Of a DNA stretch of 64,000 bases, positions 53,427 through 64,000 are shown in pieces (position 1 is the first letter of the stretch; every line of letters begins with the position of its first letter). A program made the translations under genes and the position numbers. The notes under the pieces were generated by a model. It saw nothing but the letters and a program-made list of their open reading frames with translations. It ran no database searches and was not told the DNA's origin. The stretch is from NCBI GenBank assembly GCA_902727915.1, contig CACVAU010000079.1, forward strand, positions 14,066-78,065. The letters run 5' to 3'. This DNA is from an uncultured Sulfurovum sp. Its GTDB lineage: Bacteria; Campylobacterota; Campylobacteria; Campylobacterales; Sulfurovaceae.

Positions 53427-54140
53427 TTGAAACTATACGAAATAAAAATCACACTGCTATTAAAAAAAGATGTTAAGCTCATTGATGTTCAAGCATTTTT
53501 ATCATCAAATGTTAACAAATCTATGTTAGAAGATAAGAGTTTAAAGAAACTACATGCTGTGAAAGGGTTTAAACCTTATTGTCTGGGTTCATTGTACCCC
53601 TTTGATTTAGAAAACAAGATCTATCATAAAAATCAAATGTATGTTTTAACCATGAGAAGTATAGACAAAGCGTTTCTACAAAGTTTATCCATCGTTTTAA
53701 AGGCTTCTAAAAAATTAGATTTTAATGTTATGGCAATAGAATTTTTAAGTAGAAGCTATGGATTTATAGAAAGTGCTTTTACTTTGACTCCTGCCATTAT
53801 CTCTATTAAAGATGAAGAGAAAAATTATATTAGATACTGGACAAAAGAGGAAGGCTCTTTAGATTTTGTTAAACAACGAATCAAAGACAACCTTGAAAAG
53901 AAATATGAACAATTTTTTAATGAAAAAATTCTTGCTCCTGATGATTTTATTTTGATGATTAGTATACAAAATAGAAAACCCATGGTCTATAATTATAAAG
54001 GAACAAAACTTTGGACAAATAAGTTTAAAATAGTTTTTGCTCCTGATGGGGTGAGTCAAAAATTAGCCTCTTTGGCTTTTGGTGTTGGGATTTTAGAAAA
54101 AAACTCATTAGGGCTTGGTTTCCTGACAAAGGGTCATTAA
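53427..54140 (+). CDS. cas6: Cas6 endoribonuclease (first copy)
   Basis: A 237-residue RAMP protein that cuts the CRISPR transcript into crRNAs. Features: KLYEIKITLLLKKDV first strand, His43 in KLHAVKGFKPYCLGSLYPFD (the likely catalytic His), and the C-terminal G-rich LAFGVGILEKNSLGLGF loop. The start is TTG at 53427, supported by GAAAGGAT upstream and by the same TTG usage in the second cas6 at 63305. Its stop overlaps the cas8b ATG by one base (TAATG). No CRISPR repeat is in view to identify its target hairpin. Confidence 0.88.
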   Translation: MKLYEIKITLLLKKDVKLIDVQAFLSSNVNKSMLEDKSLKKLHAVKGFKPYCLGSLYPFDLENKIYHKNQMYVLTMRSIDKAFLQSLSIVLKASKKLDFNVMAIEFLSRSYGFIESAFTLTPAIISIKDEEKNYIRYWTKEEGSLDFVKQRIKDNLEKKYEQFFNEKILAPDDFILMISIQNRKPMVYNYKGTKLWTNKFKIVFAPDGVSQKLASLAFGVGILEKNSLGLGFLTKGH

Positions 54141-55813
54141 TGGTCTATGATATTTTAGAGGTTTTTAAAGAAGAGTATCACAAATCTGGTGATAAACTTA
54201 TTTTGGGTAAATATGAGCTTAAAGAGGGCATCTATATTAAGGTAGGGAATGATAGCTCTTTTAAAGCCTTTATGGTCAAACGAAAAAATAGAGAGCTTAT
54301 TTTTACCGACATAGAGGGTGGGTTAAACAGCTCTGCCTATGAGTGGTTGAAGCCAAGAGACTATTATAGTGAATGGTTAAATGCCAATAAAGCTTTTTTT
54401 GATAAAAAAATACACAATATCAACTATCTATCTCTTTTTGTAAAGATAGAGAGTTTTATAAGTGATGATGCAAAAAAAAGATTAAATCCAAATGCAATAA
54501 AAGAGCAGTATAAATCTTTGTGTAACTATGAAAAGTTTAAAAAACCAAAAGAGAAAGAGATTTTAAAGACTTTTCAAGAGCAGTTATCTGATAGAGAACG
54601 ACGAAAAGATATTATCAAAAAATATAGATGGATAGAAAATAATATCGATTCTGTTGTAGTGTTAGCCAAAGAGCATGAAGTTAAAAATTATATCAAGATA
54701 TTTTTTGATGAGCCTATAGAGAGATATCAAGAAGAGAGTGAAATCTATTATGCAATTAAAATTTTTAATGATATCTCTTTCAGTCAAAAGATAGAAGATA
54801 AGGTCTATGGACTAAGTGATAGCAATATGGGGTTAAATAGTAAGAAGCCTTATTTAGAACAAAAAACACGAAAAGAGAAAGCCCCATTTTTTATAAAAAA
54901 AGAGGATGCTTTGTTAGCCAAACAGTTTTTTGACTGGTTAAGGTTTCAAAACTTTATGGATAAATCTCCTTTGGGTAGTGACTTTTTTATTAATAGAGAC
55001 TTTAGAGATAAAGCGTTAATTATTGACTTTGACCATGTTCCTTTAAAAATAGATAGATTAAAAGGGCCTATTGTTATAAAAAATCATCTGCTTATTAAAA
55101 AAGGGAAAGTACTAATAGAAGATGAGAGGATAGTGTATTTGAACATCTTAGAAGATAAGGTAGATGAGGTGTTGTATAATAGACAACTCAAAAATAACTA
55201 TTATGGTGAAGTTTATAAAAAGTTAGACAATAAGTTTGCTGGTTTTATCTATAGCACACGTGATGCGATGGTAGACTATTTTAAAAAATATGATGATAGG
55301 GCTTTTTATCAGGTTATAGAAAAATATACTACACATTTAGCAATAGAGCATTTGGTGAGAAGTCGGTTTTTGTTGGCAGGGCTTAGTCTGAATATAAAAT
55401 TTTCATTGAGAAAAAAAGGAGAGGATACCATGAATATAAAAGAGATGCAAGAGAAGATGATAGATAGGATTGAGGATGCTGATTATACTGAATTGAGTGT
55501 AGAAGAATTTTTTTATATTGCTGGTCAAATGGCACGCTATTTAACGACCCAAAGTGAAGCGTATCAGAAAAATGGGGATATGCTAGAGGCTTATCTTCGA
55601 GCCAATAGTGCTAGTAAACTAAAAAGAGTGATAGAGAGTGAGTATTTTAAATATAAACATAAGATTAGTTTGGGGTATGTGAAGTTTAACAATGCCATGA
55701 GTCTAATAATGTCTTATGAAGGGAATGAGAAGCTGTCACTCTCTAAAAACATGGACAGTTTTTTGGTTGGGGCTTTGAGTGAGAATGTTTTTTATATGAA
55801 GAGGGAGGGGTAG
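54140..55813 (+). CDS. cas8b: Cas8b large subunit of type I-B Cascade
   Basis: A 557-residue protein between cas6 and the ptuAB-cas7 segment. The sequence is weakly conserved, as usual for Cas8. Its length, position and the partner Cas7/Cas5 of I-B type support a Cas8b (Csh1-like) large subunit that recognises PAM and target. A helical C-terminal region (about 431-557: IKEMQEKMIDRIEDADYTEL and onward) corresponds to the small-subunit-like portion. A strong Shine-Dalgarno and ATG at 55430 allow separate synthesis of that part. Overlaps cas6 by one base; ptuA follows after 5 bases. Confidence 0.75.
   Translation: MVYDILEVFKEEYHKSGDKLILGKYELKEGIYIKVGNDSSFKAFMVKRKNRELIFTDIEGGLNSSAYEWLKPRDYYSEWLNANKAFFDKKIHNINYLSLFVKIESFISDDAKKRLNPNAIKEQYKSLCNYEKFKKPKEKEILKTFQEQLSDRERRKDIIKKYRWIENNIDSVVVLAKEHEVKNYIKIFFDEPIERYQEESEIYYAIKIFNDISFSQKIEDKVYGLSDSNMGLNSKKPYLEQKTRKEKAPFFIKKEDALLAKQFFDWLRFQNFMDKSPLGSDFFINRDFRDKALIIDFDHVPLKIDRLKGPIVIKNHLLIKKGKVLIEDERIVYLNILEDKVDEVLYNRQLKNNYYGEVYKKLDNKFAGFIYSTRDAMVDYFKKYDDRAFYQVIEKYTTHLAIEHLVRSRFLLAGLSLNIKFSLRKKGEDTMNIKEMQEKMIDRIEDADYTELSVEEFFYIAGQMARYLTTQSEAYQKNGDMLEAYLRANSASKLKRVIESEYFKYKHKISLGYVKFNNAMSLIMSYEGNEKLSLSKNMDSFLVGALSENVFYMKREG
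55430..55813 (+). CDS. cas11b: Predicted Cas11b small subunit from internal start in cas8b
   Basis: In-frame ATG at 55430 (residue 431 of Cas8b) is preceded by AAGGAGAGG (55416-55424) with 8 bases between AGGAG and the ATG, the best ribosome binding site in the operon. The 127-residue product is all helical, like Cas11 small subunits. Independent translation of the small subunit from within cas8 is known for type I-B, I-C and I-D systems. Here it is predicted from the sequence only. Confidence 0.65.
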   Translation: MNIKEMQEKMIDRIEDADYTELSVEEFFYIAGQMARYLTTQSEAYQKNGDMLEAYLRANSASKLKRVIESEYFKYKHKISLGYVKFNNAMSLIMSYEGNEKLSLSKNMDSFLVGALSENVFYMKREG

Positions 55814-55818
55814 TAAAA

Positions 55819-56923
55819 ATGAAATTAAGAAAACTTCATATTGATAATTATAAAATGTTTAATAATTTTGATATTAATTTTATGGATAAAAATGGCAACC
55901 CATTGCCAATTATTGTAATAGCAGGTATTAATGGAAGTGGTAAAACAACACTTTTAGAATATATTTTTAGAGATAATTTTTTAAATATAGGACCTTTTTA
56001 TGTAGAGAATAGTAATTGTATAGAGCTTATTGATAATAATGAAATTAAGACGTTAAATAATGAAGCTAGGAAAAAGAAAAAAGAGATAGATAATTATCTA
56101 AAAGAGATGTCTAAAAAGAATGGTATGGCAGGAATATCTTATGATGATAATGGACTATTTTTATATGATTTAGATAAATATATTACATATATCAAGGCAA
56201 TGGAGAATGATATAAAAGATATAAAGAAAAATATTTTAGAGTATTATAGAAAAAAATCAAGAGAGTTAGATTCTCACTCAAAGGCATTAAGAGAGATTCA
56301 AAGTTTTGTCCAAAATGTTTTTGATGGTTTAGGTTTGAATTTTAATATTGATGATATTAATGATGTAATACAAAATGAAGAAAAGGTTGTTTTTAAAAAT
56401 CAAATGGGTGAGGTTTTTCAAATTGAATCTCTCTCTACTGGAGAAAAAACTTTATTGTCAAAAGTTCTAAATTTATATTTTAAAGATGTAAAAAATCAAA
56501 TTATTCTAATAGATGAACCTGAACTATCTCTACACCCTGCTTGGCAAAATAGGGTTTTAAAGCTTTATGAGAATTTTGCTAAAGCAAATAATTGTCAAAT
56601 TATTATAGCTACGCATTCACCTCATATTATAGGTAGTGCTAAATCGGAATGGATACGACTACTTACAGAAGATGGCGTGATTGATAACTTCTCTAATACT
56701 TATGGTGCAAAATTTAGCCAAATATTAACAGACATTATGGGGGTAAAAAATTTAAGAACCCCTGAGGTTAATGAAAAATTTGTTGCTATTGAAAATATGA
56801 TTATCAATAATGAATTTGATACTCAAGAATTTAAAATCAAATGGCAAGAGCTAGAGGATATGTTAGGAAAAAGTTATTTTGACTTAAAACTTTTAAAACT
56901 GGAAATTGCTTCACGGAGAAAAG

Positions 56924-56946
<23 letters not shown>
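55819..56946 (+). CDS. ptuA: PtuA-like AAA/ABC ATPase (Septu defence)
   Basis: A 375-residue SMC/RecF/OLD-class ATPase. Walker [16 protein letters not shown] lies near residues 36-50, followed by a coiled-coil insert of about 60-190 with Lys-rich segments, signature LSTGEKTLLS, Walker B IILIDEPELSLHPAWQ and the His switch IIATHSPHII. The gene after it encodes an HNH nuclease and overlaps it by 23 bases, the PtuA-PtuB gene pair of Septu. PtuA rings are known to bind PtuB and to control its nuclease activity. Unusual: it lies between cas8b and cas7, 5 bases after cas8b. Other OLD-like ATPase/HNH pairs are possible but fit less well. Confidence 0.75.
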
Positions 56947-59153
<2,207 letters not shown>

Positions 59154-59963
59154 ATGAAAGCGATAAGTTTTATACTTAGTGCTAAAACGGCTATATTTAA
59201 AAAGCCTGATGTTAATAGTTACTTGTATGTGACTTATAATAACATTCATAAACCTGCTCTTTTAGGTTTATTGGGTGCGATTATTGGGCTTGGTGGATAC
59301 AATCAGCTTCATACTCAAAAAGAGCTACTTAAAGAGAAAGTAAAAGGCTCAAAAGGCAAAGATAAAAAGGTACTTCAAGAAGAACTATTTAAATTAGAAG
59401 AGCAATATCCTGAATTTTATGAAAAATTAAAAGATTTAAAAGTCTCTATAACCCCTCTTGCTCCTCATGGATATTTCTCTAAAAAAGTACAAGTTTTTAA
59501 TAATTCTGTGGGGTATGCCAGTAAAGAGGCAGGTGGAAATTTAATAGTTCGAGAACAATGGTTAGAGAAGCCAAAATGGAAAATTATGATACTTGATGAT
59601 GGAAGTGAAATGTATGAAAAACTTAAAGGGTATCTTTTGAGTAAACAAAGTACTTTTATTCCCTATCTTGGAAAAAATGACCATCCTGTTAAGATAGACA
59701 AAGTCAATGAGATAGTGTTGTCTAGTGAGCTTGTTTTGGATCAGGGGAATTATGTGGATTCTTTGTTTATTAAAAAGCGTGAAATAGATGGTTACGAAAA
59801 AGAGGGAGAGATGCCTTTTGTTTTTCAAGAGGTTTCACCGATGAGATTACAAGAGGAGTTTCATTTTTATGAATATGAAACTTTGTGTTTTACCAACTGT
59901 GAACTAGAGGAGATGCCAAATAACACTTTCTCTTTTAATCAAAAAAATTATGCATTTTTTTAG
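59154..59963 (+). CDS. cas5: Cas5 subunit, type I-B
   Basis: A 269-residue Cas5. The N-terminal KAISFILSAKTAIFKKPDVN strand and the HKPALLGLLGAIIGLGGYNQ segment after it, followed by a Cas5h-like body, match the type I-B Cas5 that caps the crRNA 5' handle. It starts directly after the fic stop and is followed directly by cas3 (TTTTTAGATG), so no ribosome has room to miss it: coupling is likely on both sides. Confidence 0.88.
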   Translation: MKAISFILSAKTAIFKKPDVNSYLYVTYNNIHKPALLGLLGAIIGLGGYNQLHTQKELLKEKVKGSKGKDKKVLQEELFKLEEQYPEFYEKLKDLKVSITPLAPHGYFSKKVQVFNNSVGYASKEAGGNLIVREQWLEKPKWKIMILDDGSEMYEKLKGYLLSKQSTFIPYLGKNDHPVKIDKVNEIVLSSELVLDQGNYVDSLFIKKREIDGYEKEGEMPFVFQEVSPMRLQEEFHFYEYETLCFTNCELEEMPNNTFSFNQKNYAFF

Positions 59964-62390
59964 ATGTTGAATTTAAAAATATTTGGAGTAGATGAGAGAA
60001 TTTTGGCTCATACTTCAAAAGGAGTTCCTAGCGAAACTTTAATTGAGCATTCAAATCTTACATTGGAGTATTTACAAAAAATCATTGATGACAAAAAGCT
60101 AGATGAGCTTATCGATAATTTGATTTTAACCATTGATGAAGAATATAAAATCTTGATTAAAGAGATGTTTGTGGGAGCTATTTACTTGCATGATTTGGGT
60201 AAAAAAAACCCCTATTTTCAAGCCCATAAAATGGATAATAATCTATTTGAAGCGTATCAAAACGCTTCAGGAAGTTCTGAGCATTCTTATGGTTCATCAA
60301 CTCAATATTTAGAATATTATAAAGAGATTATTTCTAAAGTAGAGATGAGAGTAAAACGAGATAAATTAAAATTTATACTCTATGGCTTTTCTTATGCGAT
60401 TAGTAAACACCATGGTAAACTCTCTTTGTTTGAAGATTATAGAGAAGAGGAGTTAGTTTCTTCGTTTCGTCATCTCAAAAAATTTAAAATAGAGCCTTTT
60501 AATTTTTATATTCTTAATAAACTCCTTTTTTCACTTTTAGTATCAAGCGATTATTATGCAACTACTGCATATATGGCTGGGTTAGCAACAACACATTTTG
60601 GCTCTATTACTGATGATAAAAAGCAAAAAATAATCGATGCTTTTGAAAATGACAAGATAATAAAAGCGATACGAGCCAATGAAGTAAAGGGAATTAATAT
60701 TTTGCGTTCACAGATGTTTTTAGAGGCAGAACAAAACTTATTAGAACATCTTGATAAACATATCTTTTACTTGGAAGCTCCAACAGGAAGTGGAAAAACA
60801 CTTACTTCTATTAATTTGGCGATGACTTTTTTAAAAAAAGATGAACAGGTCAATAAGATTTTTTATATTTTCCCTTTTAATACTTTGGTAGAGCAGACAA
60901 GGGGAGTATTTGAAGAGATTTTTAAAGATACGCTAAATATAGAGGTTATTAACGCTATTACACCCATCAAAGAGACAAGTGATGCTGAACAAGAAAAAGT
61001 AGAGAGTGATTATCAAAAGTCTTATATGAACAGGCTCTTTTTTCATAATGAGTTGATAATTAGTACCCATATTGCTTTTTTTAATATTTTATTTGGAACG
61101 TCCAAAGAAGATAATTTCCCTCTGTGGCAGTTGGCAAATTCGGTGATTATTTTAGATGAGATACAGAGTTATGATAATAATTTGTGGTCTTATATGACCA
61201 AGTTTTTTGCTATTTATGCTAAGGCTTTAAATATTAAAATCATTATTATGTCTGCTACCTTACCTAAGCTAGATGAATTGATAGAGCATGATAATACGCT
61301 GTTTGTAGATTTGATAAATGACCGAGCTAAATATTTTGAAGATGACTATTTTAAAAATAGGGTAGAGATAGATTATTCGCTGTTAGAGCATAAAAGTATA
61401 GCGTTTGATGACTTAAAAGAGAAGTTACTAGAGGAGTCTAGCTCTTATAATAAGATACTCTTTGAGTTTATCAAAAAACAGAGTGCAAGAGCGTTTTATA
61501 CACTTATCAAAGAAGATGAAGCTTTTAATGATTTTGAAGTGCATGAGTTGAGTGGTGATGACAATAAGGCATTTAGACAAAAAGTAATTAACAGAACAAA
61601 AGCAGATATAAAAATTATAGTTATTGCTACCCAAGTGATAGAAGCAGGGGTAGATATAGACATGGATTTAGGGTTTAAAGACATTTCAATACTCGATAGT
61701 GAAGAGCAGTTTATGGGTAGGGTAAACCGTTCTTGTAAAAAATTACATCTGAATCCAAAAGTTTACTTTTTTGATAGGGATGAAGAGCGTAAAATTTATA
61801 AAAAGGATAATCGACTAGAGTTTAATTTGAAAAATGAGAAGTATAGGGAGGTGTTAAAAAGTAAAGACTTTACACCTTTTTATGATGCAGTGTTAAATAA
61901 GCTTAGACGAAATGACCAAAATATAGAACAGGGTGTTTTAGAAAATTTTGAAGCTTTTGAAGTGTTTGTGCAGAAGTTAAACTATAGAGAAATTCAAGAT
62001 AAAATGCAGTTAATAAAGTCACAAAACTTTAGGCTCTATTTTCCATTTTCCCTAGATATAAAAGATTATGATTTTGAAGAGTTAAAAAATATTGATGAAT
62101 TTAAAGATGAAAAAGGCTTTTTAGATGGGCAAAAAGTTTGGGATGAATTTGTAGAAATGAATAGTATAGAGGGATATGCAAAAAGAGAAATCTATCGATA
62201 TAAATTGAATTCACTTATGCAGTTTTTTACGTTTAACATTATAAAATATTCAGATAAACAAGTACTTCCTCATTATAGTGAAGCGTTTGGAGGGTACTAT
62301 TATATTCAAGACTATGAAGCGTTTATAGATGAGGATGCTAAGTTTGATAGAGAGGCTTATTTGGCTAAAGGCGAGAGCTTATTTTTGTAA
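59964..62390 (+). CDS. cas3: Cas3 HD nuclease-helicase
   Basis: An 808-residue protein that degrades target DNA after Cascade binding. The N-terminal HD nuclease has YLHDLGKKNPYF (His76-Asp77), an upstream EHSN and a later SKHHGKL. The helicase has Walker A EAPTGSGKT (about residue 271), VIILDEIQS (about 395-403), MSATLPKL, VIATQVIEAGVDID and QFMGRVNRSCKK. All key motifs are intact. It abuts cas5; the next gene starts 15 bases downstream. Single-chain HD-helicase order, as in I-B. Confidence 0.93.
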   Translation: MLNLKIFGVDERILAHTSKGVPSETLIEHSNLTLEYLQKIIDDKKLDELIDNLILTIDEEYKILIKEMFVGAIYLHDLGKKNPYFQAHKMDNNLFEAYQNASGSSEHSYGSSTQYLEYYKEIISKVEMRVKRDKLKFILYGFSYAISKHHGKLSLFEDYREEELVSSFRHLKKFKIEPFNFYILNKLLFSLLVSSDYYATTAYMAGLATTHFGSITDDKKQKIIDAFENDKIIKAIRANEVKGINILRSQMFLEAEQNLLEHLDKHIFYLEAPTGSGKTLTSINLAMTFLKKDEQVNKIFYIFPFNTLVEQTRGVFEEIFKDTLNIEVINAITPIKETSDAEQEKVESDYQKSYMNRLFFHNELIISTHIAFFNILFGTSKEDNFPLWQLANSVIILDEIQSYDNNLWSYMTKFFAIYAKALNIKIIIMSATLPKLDELIEHDNTLFVDLINDRAKYFEDDYFKNRVEIDYSLLEHKSIAFDDLKEKLLEESSSYNKILFEFIKKQSARAFYTLIKEDEAFNDFEVHELSGDDNKAFRQKVINRTKADIKIIVIATQVIEAGVDIDMDLGFKDISILDSEEQFMGRVNRSCKKLHLNPKVYFFDRDEERKIYKKDNRLEFNLKNEKYREVLKSKDFTPFYDAVLNKLRRNDQNIEQGVLENFEAFEVFVQKLNYREIQDKMQLIKSQNFRLYFPFSLDIKDYDFEELKNIDEFKDEKGFLDGQKVWDEFVEMNSIEGYAKREIYRYKLNSLMQFFTFNIIKYSDKQVLPHYSEAFGGYYYIQDYEAFIDEDAKFDREAYLAKGESLFL

Positions 62391-62405
62391 AAAGGAAAAC
62401 AAAAA

Positions 62406-63227
62406 ATGAAAAATATAGACATGAATAAATTAGATTCGTTAACAACAGATGATTTACTACGAACAGCAGAGTTTACACCAAACTATCTGGAGCTTGGATT
62501 TAATGAAGACAATATAGACGACTTGATAGAGATTGCCTTAGATAAAGATTTGATATTTTCTAATTCCGATGATGAAAAAGAGATATATTACCCTTGTCAT
62601 GCCATTCAGATTTTAGGACAGTTGGGAACATTAGAGCCTTTTGATGCACTTTTGAAAAGAATGGATGACTTCTTAGACGATGATTATTATATAGAGGCTG
62701 TTGCTCATTATCTTAGAAGAGTTGGTTCAGCTAAGAAAAACGAGTTGATAGATTATTTTTTAAACCAATCCAATGATGAAGGTAATCGCATGGTTGTTTT
62801 AGAGGTTATAGAAACATTTATGGAAGATGGTAGTTCTTTTAATACAGCGTTAGAAGAGGCATTGGTTGAGTATTTAAACAGAGATGATGAGTTGTATGAT
62901 CTACTCAATGCTTCAGCTACTTTTGGTTTGATAGATTTATCAGGAGCTAAACATATTGATTTGATTCGTGAAGTATTTGAAAAGAAACCTGTGGATACTT
63001 TTTATGATGGAGATCTTGAAGATATAGAGATTAAATTAGGGTTAAGAGAGAAACGAAGTAAGCCAAGAGAGAAGAACTTTTTACAGAAGATGGTAGAGAA
63101 GTATGAGTTGAAAGATAAATTTGAAGCACTTCTTCCTATTAATAATACTCAACCTAAAATAGGTAGAAATGACCCTTGCCCTTGTGGGAGTGGTAAAAAG
63201 TATAAAAAATGTTGTCTTAGAAAATAA
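62406..63227 (+). CDS. HEAT-like protein with C-terminal SEC-C zinc motif
   Basis: A 273-residue protein. Residues about 20-200 form helical repeats ([40 protein letters not shown] and onward), HEAT/DUF-like, with many acidic residues. The C-terminus is a SEC-C motif, [18 protein letters not shown], as on SecA, which binds zinc and ribosomes or SecB. It follows cas3 by 15 bases with an AAAAGGAAA ribosome binding site. It is not a known cas gene. A role as ancillary factor of the composite operon is inferred from position only. Confidence 0.7.
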   Translation: MKNIDMNKLDSLTTDDLLRTAEFTPNYLELGFNEDNIDDLIEIALDKDLIFSNSDDEKEIYYPCHAIQILGQLGTLEPFDALLKRMDDFLDDDYYIEAVAHYLRRVGSAKKNELIDYFLNQSNDEGNRMVVLEVIETFMEDGSSFNTALEEALVEYLNRDDELYDLLNASATFGLIDLSGAKHIDLIREVFEKKPVDTFYDGDLEDIEIKLGLREKRSKPREKNFLQKMVEKYELKDKFEALLPINNTQPKIGRNDPCPCGSGKKYKKCCLRK

Positions 63228-63304
63228 CCCTAAGATGTCCAAGAAATGGTGATGGTTGAGAGTTAAAAAATGATATAGTGATAATATTTTAAATAGGGAA
63301 AAAT

Positions 63305-64000
63305 TTGAAACACTTTGAACTCACATGCACGGCATACCTCAAAAACGACATTTCATTTAAAAATAGTTTTGAAATACTTTCAAAATACATCAGCTACTCA
63401 ATGGCACAAGAGCAGAGCTTAAAAGAACTTCATAAACAAACAGGCTTTAAACACTATAGCTTTGGAAATTTTTATCCCATAGAGAAAAAGCAAGTTTATA
63501 AAAAAGGAAAGAGTTATCAGTTTACGCTTCGTTCTCTTGATGAAAAGTTTATAGACAAACTCTCTCAAACGCTTCGAGCCAATATTGATAACTCAAACTT
63601 CTTAGTAGTGGAGACCCACAAAAGAGTTGTAAAACAATTTTTTATCGCTGAACTCTATTCGGCCACGCCTGTAATCGTCACGGTTGCTAAAGGTTTATAT
63701 TGGAGCATTGACAAAGATGGTGACATCCTCAAACTACAACAACAGTTACATGACAATTTAGAAAAAAAATACCAAGCGTTGTACAATGAACCCATTAAAG
63801 GGCTACAGAATTTTATACAGCTTTTGGAGATTAAGAACAAATACCCTCAAAGTATTTACATGACTAAAAATAAAAGAGATGTGAGGCTCTTTGGTAATAA
63901 GTTTCGTATTGTCCCCAATGAAGATGAAGTGAGTCAGAAATTGGCATTTGTGGCTTTGGCTTGTGGGCTTGGCGAGAAGAATTCGTTTGGGGGTGGGTTT
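63305..64000 (+). CDS. cas6: Second Cas6 (runs off the window)
   Basis: A partial gene, 232 codons to the window edge, in frame to base 64000. It starts with TTG at 63305, after AGGGAAAAA, and encodes KHFELTCTAYLKNDISFKNS, then KELHKQTGFKHYSFGNFYPI with His43 at the same place as in the first Cas6, and ends in the Gly-rich CGLGEKNSFGGGF. It aligns collinearly with the first copy but is clearly divergent. Separated from the SEC-C gene by 77 bases, it may have its own promoter and could begin a second CRISPR-Cas block or the adaptation part outside the window. Confidence 0.85.
   Translation, partial: MKHFELTCTAYLKNDISFKNSFEILSKYISYSMAQEQSLKELHKQTGFKHYSFGNFYPIEKKQVYKKGKSYQFTLRSLDEKFIDKLSQTLRANIDNSNFLVVETHKRVVKQFFIAELYSATPVIVTVAKGLYWSIDKDGDILKLQQQLHDNLEKKYQALYNEPIKGLQNFIQLLEIKNKYPQSIYMTKNKRDVRLFGNKFRIVPNEDEVSQKLAFVALACGLGEKNSFGGGF

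Overview
The window is AT-rich, gene-dense DNA, most likely from a free-living, sulfur-oxidising member of the Campylobacterota (Sulfurimonas/Sulfurovum-like). This rests on the two-GluRS type gltX2 relative, the small ThiL, the fbp-mobB pair, the MSHA-type pilus operon, the flavocytochrome c sulfide dehydrogenase and the general style of the housekeeping proteins. The species cannot be fixed from the sequence alone. I saw no rRNA, tRNA, CRISPR array or prophage.

Layout. (1) 72-896: thiL. (2) 968-7443: a VMAP-type NTP-dependent conflict system made of a Trypco1 protein, a trypsin-VMAP-C fusion, a MoxR AAA+ ATPase and a vWA-FGS protein. A second FGS gene lies downstream, separated by REP-like inverted repeats and a frameshifted REP-associated transposase. 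(3) 7629-8092: a DUF6868 membrane protein and a decayed antitoxin remnant. (4) 8225-15014: a barrel-protein / substrate-binding protein / histidine kinase operon, a convergent OmpR-type regulator, then a lipoprotein cytochrome c with an FccB-like sulfide dehydrogenase and a DUF2202 lipoprotein. An 11-bp-phased TTCAT direct repeat recurs at both control regions. (5) 15133-15803: a RHH/PIN toxin-antitoxin pair. (6) 15800-30311: Pif1-like helicase, SPOR protein, a divergent adenylate-kinase-like protein, ABC-F, HemL, TonB-like protein, an unknown barrel, Fbp, MobB, Slt, YggT and a GluRS2 relative that has lost all its catalytic signatures. (7) 30604-39953: an MSHA-like type IV pilus operon without pilins. 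(8) 39956-53398: aspartic protease, Prs, LepA, J-domain protein, Bpt, HemH, YigZ, NadE, a PAS/GGDEF/EAL protein, cyclophilin and PyrF.

(9) 53427 to the window end is the most striking region. It is a type I-B CRISPR-Cas effector operon, cas6-cas8b-ptuA-ptuB-cas7-fic-cas5-cas3-HEAT/SEC-C-cas6. A Septu-like ATPase/HNH pair (PtuA/PtuB) and a Fic AMP-transferase sit inside the Cascade genes. Junctions overlap or abut (TAATG, ATGA, TAGATG), so the guests appear to be translationally coupled to cas genes. A strong internal ribosome binding site in cas8b predicts a separately made Cas11b. Adaptation genes and the array are not in view and may lie beyond base 64000.

How the parts fit: the window joins sulfide-linked respiration and its probable two-component control, a c-di-GMP/pilus surface module, core biosynthesis, and two elaborate defence loci (VMAP ternary system and composite CRISPR-Septu-Fic operon), plus a toxin-antitoxin pair and a small REP/transposase family that has shaped the first accessory region.
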